Position numbers and translations under genes: made by a program. Positions 58,090-64,000 of a stretch of DNA of 64,000 nucleotides are shown piece after piece; position 1 is the first letter of the stretch, and the number at the start of each line of letters is the position of its first letter. The DNA comes from Endotrypanum monterogeii (Eukaryota; Euglenozoa; Kinetoplastea; Trypanosomatida; Trypanosomatidae). The notes under the pieces were generated by a model. It saw only the letters and a program-made list of their open reading frames with translations. It had not been told where the DNA came from and made no database searches. The DNA lies in contig CM007317.1 of NCBI GenBank assembly GCA_000333855.2, forward strand, positions 1,214,596-1,278,595, given 5' to 3'.

Positions 58090-60651
58090 ATGCACGGCTC
58101 GCAAGACACCTCGCGGCATTTGAATGGCGGCGTACATCATGTAACAAACTTGCAAGCGTCTCTCAACTCGGATTTGAATGACAATCAGTCTGCTGCTCTA
58201 TCAAGGGGGACCTCATACCTCAGGTCTGCTCTCACGAGTGACGACAACGTCTCATCGAACTCGTCCTCCACCTTCTTCCACGATTACTGGGGCATGTTTC
58301 ATGGCGCTGGGTCAATGCCTTCATGTGATGTGGAGAGCGAAGAAGAATTTGGGGAGTTCGATGAGCTCGTACGCAGCGGTTGCTTCGCACCCACGCAGCA
58401 GATTGATGCCCACCTTCCCCTATCTACCAGTGGCTTATCGACAGTTTTTTTGGCCGATGTGGATATGCCTAGCGGCTCGAGCGTTGAGTGGTATTCGGTC
58501 TACGATCAGAAAAAGGCGAGCCGCTCCAAGGGCAGCTGTTACTCCTTGATTCCATCGGTGCCCAGGAGGGACTTCTTGTCTACGCCGAGGATGGATATAT
58601 CCTTTCTGGCGCCTTTTGTCGAACCCCTCTATAGTGAGCCCATTGCACCTTCAGAGGGGCTGCCGAGCAACTCGATTGAACGTGAGGGCAGAAAGGAGAG
58701 CGCCAGTCGGCTTCGCATGGCAAGGCCCCATCGCTCACTTTTATTTTCGCAGCTGTCTTCAACAAAGGAGTTCGGTACATATCCCGGAGGAGAGTTCTCG
58801 CTTTGTTTCAAAAACCATACTTCCGACGACACGCAGGGCAGCCCTTTGGCATCAACACCGCTCAAGAAGCGGTTGTATCCGGCAGCACGCGCGGAGCTGG
58901 GAGAGATGCTGAAGCGCTGCTGGTACTCGCACCAGTCCAACTACAACAATGACTCTATCCCTGGTGACACGATGGGTTTGTGGTTTTATGGCATGGAAGA
59001 GGAGGCCGAGGAGGAGGAGTGTATCGTATCAAGGCGGTCGTCAGGCAAAGATATGAACGACAGTGCCCCACCCGTCGGTGCGAATGCTCACCTGTCTTCT
59101 CCACAAGCGATGTCCCGGGTATCTAGAGAAGCACATCCTGGCGCTCGGCGTGATGAATGGGTGAGTGCGATGGTGACTAGAGGTAGCCACTCGCCCAGAA
59201 AATTTGAAGGTATCCACACTACCGACAGGTTGACACACAGTTCTTCCTTTTTTCGTCCTCGTAAATTCAGTAGTGGGAGTCGGCCCCTCGAATCCCTCAA
59301 CGCAGGAGAAAGAATCTTCTCCAAAGCTGCTTTCCGTGTCCTACGTGGTAACTTTGACAACGACGACGCCAGCCTTGACAGTCGCATTTTGGATGCTTCC
59401 AGCAATTACGAAGGCGGCTCGAATAGCGGGAAGCTGAGGTGTTCGTCCTCTCGGCGGTCGTCTTCCCTGAGTCATGGGCTTACATCAGGTAGTGTAGCTG
59501 GTAGGCTGAGGGGAAGCATCATAATGACGGGTGGCAGAGGCAACTCCTTGAACCCCCTTGCCGACGCCTCAGCGCGTCTTGAACAACCTGGACACGCCAC
59601 GGCCAATATCATGAATAGACCTTCCCGAGGAAGATCGAGGGATCTTCCGCCTGCCGTCGGGTCACCTCCCTTCGGGCGAGTCCAGGATTTACGTTCTTCT
59701 ATCTCGCATTCAGCGATGATCCTTAGGTGGCGACTGCTGAGTTTCCGCGATCTAGATGACACGCCGCTAACGAATTACGAACAAGTTCCACACAGCGACG
59801 CAGCGAAACGAAGGAAAAAGAAAGGAAAGGATACGAGAAAGAGCAAGAGGAACGCAAGGCACCACAGGTCGCGCGATGCTGCTCAGTGTGATGGTAGAGG
59901 CGAAGGTGCGACTTCAGGCGAGCACGGTGATGGGGCTCAGAAGGACAGCAACCTGCACGGGGGTGCAACACGAGTGTTCCAGGAAAGAGGCAAAGAGGGT
60001 TCACCTGTTGAGGTTTCTCAGCCGCAAGAAGGCGACAAGAAAAGTAATGGGTCTACTCACAAGAAAGGAGATGTCCATGAGTCCCTTCCGCACAACCTGG
60101 GAACACAACAGCAGTCTTCAATACGAGATGCGACTGACGTCGCCACCGGAACGGGGATGCGGCGGCCAAAGTCAACGATATCGAGTCGTATTCCCTCTAC
60201 ATTTCCCGATAACTGTTCCCGTCGTCTATCGGGCATCACAGCAGGAGACAGATCGGCGAAATCGGGGGAAAATATTCAGAGCTTCCCGGTGGCAGGCCCT
60301 GGCCATCTGCAGACCTCGAGTGCCGTGAGTAGGGAGTCACAACCACCTCACTCTTTTCAAGGTGAGAAGGGATTGCCGCTAATGAGCCCCTCAGCCACAG
60401 CGCGGCACGTCACTGTACACCGAAACACGCGAAGGATCAGTAAAACCTATGACCGCAAAGTTAGTGGAACTGGGCTGAAGGATATTAGTTGTCGGCAACT
60501 TTGCCCAGGGCCTCCCTCAGGGGCTCAACACTCTAGACCGATGCCACCCTACCGTCTTCCAAGAAGCCTGTACAGCGGCACGGACTCTCACCACACTGAA
60601 GCAACGCCGCAGATGTCAAGTCGCCAAACAGACCGGCTGCCGCAACTTTAG
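58090..60651 (+). CDS. Gene H: Ser-rich hypothetical protein
   Basis: The 853-residue protein is not recognised and shows no kinesin-like module, membrane segment or signal peptide. ATG 58090 is the first codon of the frame. It is Ser/Arg/Gly-rich, with an acidic patch early (EEEFGEFDEL, about 92-101), a second acidic run (EEEAEEEE, about 304-311), several basic RRSS sites (SRRSSG about 316, SSRRSSSLSHG about 457), SSSFFRPRKF (about 384), and a strongly basic segment (AAKRRKKKGKDTRKSKR, about 567-590) that could be a nuclear targeting or nucleic-acid-binding stretch. Much of it looks disordered. It follows the family array on the same strand. The SSF-x-RP[RK]K string recalls SSFSRPK at the start of gene B, which may be chance. 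Whether it belongs to the same system is open. Confidence 0.85.
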   Translation: MHGSQDTSRHLNGGVHHVTNLQASLNSDLNDNQSAALSRGTSYLRSALTSDDNVSSNSSSTFFHDYWGMFHGAGSMPSCDVESEEEFGEFDELVRSGCFAPTQQIDAHLPLSTSGLSTVFLADVDMPSGSSVEWYSVYDQKKASRSKGSCYSLIPSVPRRDFLSTPRMDISFLAPFVEPLYSEPIAPSEGLPSNSIEREGRKESASRLRMARPHRSLLFSQLSSTKEFGTYPGGEFSLCFKNHTSDDTQGSPLASTPLKKRLYPAARAELGEMLKRCWYSHQSNYNNDSIPGDTMGLWFYGMEEEAEEEECIVSRRSSGKDMNDSAPPVGANAHLSSPQAMSRVSREAHPGARRDEWVSAMVTRGSHSPRKFEGIHTTDRLTHSSSFFRPRKFSSGSRPLESLNAGERIFSKAAFRVLRGNFDNDDASLDSRILDASSNYEGGSNSGKLRCSSSRRSSSLSHGLTSGSVAGRLRGSIIMTGGRGNSLNPLADASARLEQPGHATANIMNRPSRGRSRDLPPAVGSPPFGRVQDLRSSISHSAMILRWRLLSFRDLDDTPLTNYEQVPHSDAAKRRKKKGKDTRKSKRNARHHRSRDAAQCDGRGEGATSGEHGDGAQKDSNLHGGATRVFQERGKEGSPVEVSQPQEGDKKSNGSTHKKGDVHESLPHNLGTQQQSSIRDATDVATGTGMRRPKSTISSRIPSTFPDNCSRRLSGITAGDRSAKSGENIQSFPVAGPGHLQTSSAVSRESQPPHSFQGEKGLPLMSPSATARHVTVHRNTRRISKTYDRKVSGTGLKDISCRQLCPGPPSGAQHSRPMPPYRLPRSLYSGTDSHHTEATPQMSSRQTDRLPQL

Positions 60652-61859
60652 CCCCCTCCCCCCCCTCTCCGCTTTTCAGTGTTCCTTCCATCCCTGCCGC
60701 CACCATTCCCCTGCCCTTTCCTCTCATCGTAAGGGGTGCCGGTCCGTTCGCGCGTGTGCGTGGGTGTGCTGGACTGGCGTGATAACCTGTCTGCAAATAG
60801 GCTCCTCTTCTTCTTTAAAACTCTCGATTCTTTTTCTGTGTTAGGGGGAGAGTGAGGCTTGCGTCTGAGTTAGAATCGCCGCCGCCTCCGCGGAGGCTGT
60901 CACATCATGATTATTCTTATGGGGCTTCGAAGTGAAACGTTTTTTTTTTTTCGATGAAGGGCTTTCGTGCTTTATTCTTAATGACAATTTTTTTTGTTTA
61001 GGGGTGGATAGCAAAGGGCTAGTGGAAAATGCACCTGGGTGTGTGTTTGCACAAAAAAAGTGTTGGGCGGTGTTATTTCTGAAAATTTCTGTGTGGTGAT
61101 GTGCGTTGTTCTCTCTAACCGTCTAGTGCACATGCACACACAAGTGCATTCATATTATTGAGGGTCCTCCGTGGGCTGTGATTGACGCGTAATTCATTCT
61201 CAAAAGGATTTTTTTTTGTGTGTCTCCGGTTAGGTGCGTGCAATAACTGCAACCCAAGGCAGCGTACGCGTTCTTTTTGTTGATATGTTTTTAAGGTTCA
61301 CCTCATCTGATATATATATATATATATATATATTAGGTGAGGTGTAGATATGGCTGCGCGCGTGTACATACTTAATATAGGCATGTGTATATTCATACGT
61401 CTCTGTATTTTTCTGCTTTTTTCTGCTGACACGATGGCGTTTATCACACAGATAGGTGTGATTATTGTGAGATGATAAGGCAGTTGCTATTCATACAGTC
61501 ACGAAATAGAATATTTTTTCAAAAATATTTGCAGTGAAGTCTGCTGCTAGTAACCCCCTCCTTCTTCTGCTCTTACTTCTGTGATACCCCGTCCTGGATT
61601 TGTTTTGATCTTTTTTTTTTTTTTCTGTCGTTCGACCGTCATTTTTTTTTTTTTCGGTGAGGGGAGGACTTCTGTTTTCTATGTGTACAAGTGCTTGCTT
61701 GACTTCAGTTTTTTTTTTTTTTGGTTGTGTGTCTATTGCTCACCCTAACATATTTTTTTCTAAAGTATATTTTTATCCCTAATAGAGGAGCCCGATATCT
61801 GAAGAGGGGGGTAGCACTCTTTTGCCAACCGCGAAGGGTATAGGGAAGACTAAATGGGG

Positions 61860-61895
<36 letters not shown>

Positions 61896-62199
61896 ATTGT
61901 TCTCTTCGCGTCTTTGTGTGTGCTCACTATTGTTCCCTCGATCCCCCCAGCGTACTTCCTGCGGATTGCAGCAACTGATTCACTAAATTTGGGAAAGGAG
62001 AAGGGAACATGCCCACCGCCAGGGATCGTGGGGCACTGAGCGTCACTTCCTCTGAATCCCCTCCTCTCTCCCCCCACGCAGAGAAGGGTAAAAAAAGATC
62101 ACGTACAGACAGGTGAAACGAATGGGTTGTCTCCCCACCGGGATCTCCGTTTGAGTATGGAAAAAAGAGATTTCTGTGTCCAGCATGAATCAGTAAAAT
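60652..62199. other. Spacer after gene H
   Basis: T-rich DNA with T runs (60940-60951, 61611-61624, 61641-61654, 61708-61722), (TA)n at 61309-61334 and 61865-61892, and no credible gene. Probably the 3' UTR of gene H and intergenic DNA. Confidence 0.6.
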
Positions 62200-64000
62200 C
62201 CCAGTGATGATCCCTCGCCTTACGGTTTGGTGCAGTTGACTGGATGCAGCGATATATTTCGAAGCAATATTTCTACGACGACCGCGCGGTGATCTCGGAA
62301 GAGAGCCCCTCTTCCCACATCACCAACACCACCATAGTCTAACTATTGACCCTGCGCTGCCCGTGTGGATCCCCTGGAGGCGTAAATAGGCACGAATGTT
62401 CAGGGCCAAGTGGGAGACCTCCTCTCAGTCCTGGCAAAGGTTTTTTTTTTTTTTTAGCGTCCCGCGCTGAGTCGACCGCGGCGCCACCGCCACAGGGGTA
62501 GGAAATGTCGACGGGGACTCGTATCCTTTAAGTGGTCGTTTTGCTCATTCATCGGCTTTCAGCTGCGTTGTAGTCCTAGAAGACGACATAAAAGAGCACC
62601 ACCTGTGAATGCAAATCTCCACAAAGGTAATTGCGTAAGATCCCTTCCCTTTGTCCGAGTGGTGGGCTCGCTGCATGTGGTCCAGGAGGATACCCCGTCT
62701 GCGCAACCTTCTTTTCCCTCATAGGCCTCTTTTCATCCCTCCGATTATTTATCTAGTAGTACTCTCAGCCTCCCTCCCCAGTAGTGGGTGAGAGGGGTAC
62801 TACACCTCCCAACGGTCTCATTATCCTGATATGTCAATGAAGCGGCGACGGCTTGCCCTGGCTTTGGACTCTCGCGGAATACATTCTACACTTTCTGCAC
62901 TGTAGCGACCCCCCTTCCTCGGAATGAGAAAAGCCTTCCGCAGCACGACCCTACAGCAGCGTTGCTGCCCGTGCCGCTGAAGAGGCGTGTGACCCTCACC
63001 ATACATCCCAGCGTTGACGTGGTCTAGGTACAGCGGGCTGCATAGATGAAAAAAGAGACCTCCCTCTTCTTTTTATCCAAGCTAGAAAAAAAAAAAGATT
63101 GATGGACTCTAAACTCCATGAAAAGTGTGTGCTGCAAACGGTTTCATTGCCACAAAACTGTCCAACGAGGCGGGTTTGTACAGCTTTTGTGAAGGATCTT
63201 GCGACCAACTTTCTGCTTTGTGACTGCAGTGCAGCTCCTTTCATTCGAGCATTCCATCTTCCCCCTGCTGGTTCTTGAGTGAGCCCCGAAATTTTCCTGA
63301 AGCATCGATATCGCTCTCGAAAACGGGCGCCGAACTCCTCCTGCCGCAAGCACTTCTTTTTCCTTTGAGATGAAACACCAGCGTACGTTCAAGCACCAAC
63401 CGATTCGGTGGGCGGCGCTCCCCACGTTTATCTTCAAGGATGCCATAGTGGAGACGAGAACTCGAATCAATTCCAGACACTAGGCATTTTCTTTTTTCCA
63501 ACTGGGGTGGGGGTCGGGAGCAGCTCCTTCCCCGAATGTGAAGCTGGAGGCCATGGGCTCGATCATTCCGAAACATGGGCAAGGAGGTGTGACCGTTTTG
63601 ACCAGCTTGCTTTTGTTTGTTTGTTTGTTTCTGCCCCTGCATACGCTTCTCACCTAAACGGTGGAGGATCCTGCATTGGATATATTTTTAGGGTGCGCTG
63701 GTAATGGTGATACTGCTTGGTCTGAGTGCGCCCTTCTTGTCGACTCAGTTTTCCCGCACTCACTCGGAACTCTGTCAACATCGGCGGCGTGACCTGGGAC
63801 AACGCACACTGCAGGTATTGCTGGCGAAGGGCACTCGTCGGCAAATTCAACTCGATTTCGCTTGAAGGGGGGCAATTTCTGATGTGACGCACCAGGACAA
63901 AAAACCACACAGGTCGGAAAATGCTTAGAACCAAATAAACCAGCCCACTGCCAACCAGAGGCTGGGAGAGAGCATCGTTACATTTTTCCGTCGACGAGAC
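62200..64000 (-). pseudogene. GC-richer block with broken minus-strand frames
   Basis: The base composition changes from T-rich spacer to ordinary complexity. Minus-strand frames at 63650-63934 (94 codons, with a coherent segment EIELNLPTSALRQQYLQCALSQVTPP), 63241-63642 and 62821-63006 each look protein-like in part but are in different phases and separated by stops. The block runs to the window edge. I infer a decayed gene or transposable element remnant in the minus direction, like the block at 23650-25870. No family can be named. Confidence 0.3.

Overview
The window looks like nuclear DNA from a trypanosomatid (kinetoplastid protist), most like the Leishmania/Leishmaniinae branch, though the genus is not settled. 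All eight credible genes are intron-less, lie on the + strand, are separated by long T-rich, microsatellite-rich spacers, and several have a polypyrimidine tract plus an AG (trans-splice acceptor) just upstream of the first ATG. No tRNA, rRNA, CRISPR or bacterial-type operon was seen. Coding sequence is only about 23.5 kb of 64 kb (about 37%), which is sparse for such a genome.

Layout on the + strand: gene A 1400-5659 (1419 aa), gene B 7744-10467 (907 aa), gene C 15210-17990 (926 aa), a 9.9 kb gene-poor gap, gene D 27909-31547 (1212 aa), gene E 37262-38251 (329 aa), gene F 41984-45331 (1115 aa), gene G 49290-52514 (1074 aa), gene H 58090-60651 (853 aa). Spacers carry (TA)n, (CA)n/(GT)n and homopolymer tracts, a 28-base assembly gap at 26348-26375, an almost identical 0.26 kb repeat present twice in opposite orientation (39388-39648 and 55401-55659), and several GC-richer islands that look like decayed coding DNA, at least one with a reverse-transcriptase-like motif on the minus strand.

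The central observation is that genes A, B, C, D, F and G are paralogues. Together they hold nine copies of a module of about 330-350 residues which, read from N to C, follows the order of landmarks in a kinesin motor domain (strand before the P-loop, P-loop position, [RK]DLL, the [S]P-[VLI]-[YF]-G-P segment, a DV-[YF]-x-SS-[LM] strand at the DLAGSE position, a GG-x-x-[RC]-T segment like the kinesin SLGGN-x-[KR]T, then a conserved RSG-N-V-KRF). None keeps the P-loop, switch I or switch II residues needed for ATP hydrolysis. Gene A has three modules, gene D two, and B, C, F and G one each. Five of the six (A, B, C, D, G) start with a Gly/Met/Tyr/Ser-rich head containing GSMYGMGG-type repeats, and several have basic RRxS sites. 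Gene E has no module but shares the low-complexity head style and a short SxL-x-x-x-SS-[FL] motif with genes B and F. I infer a clustered, expanded family of catalytically dead kinesin-like scaffold proteins, probably cytoskeletal or flagellar; the cellular role is not shown by the sequence. Gene H is a Ser-rich protein of unknown function that may or may not belong to the set.
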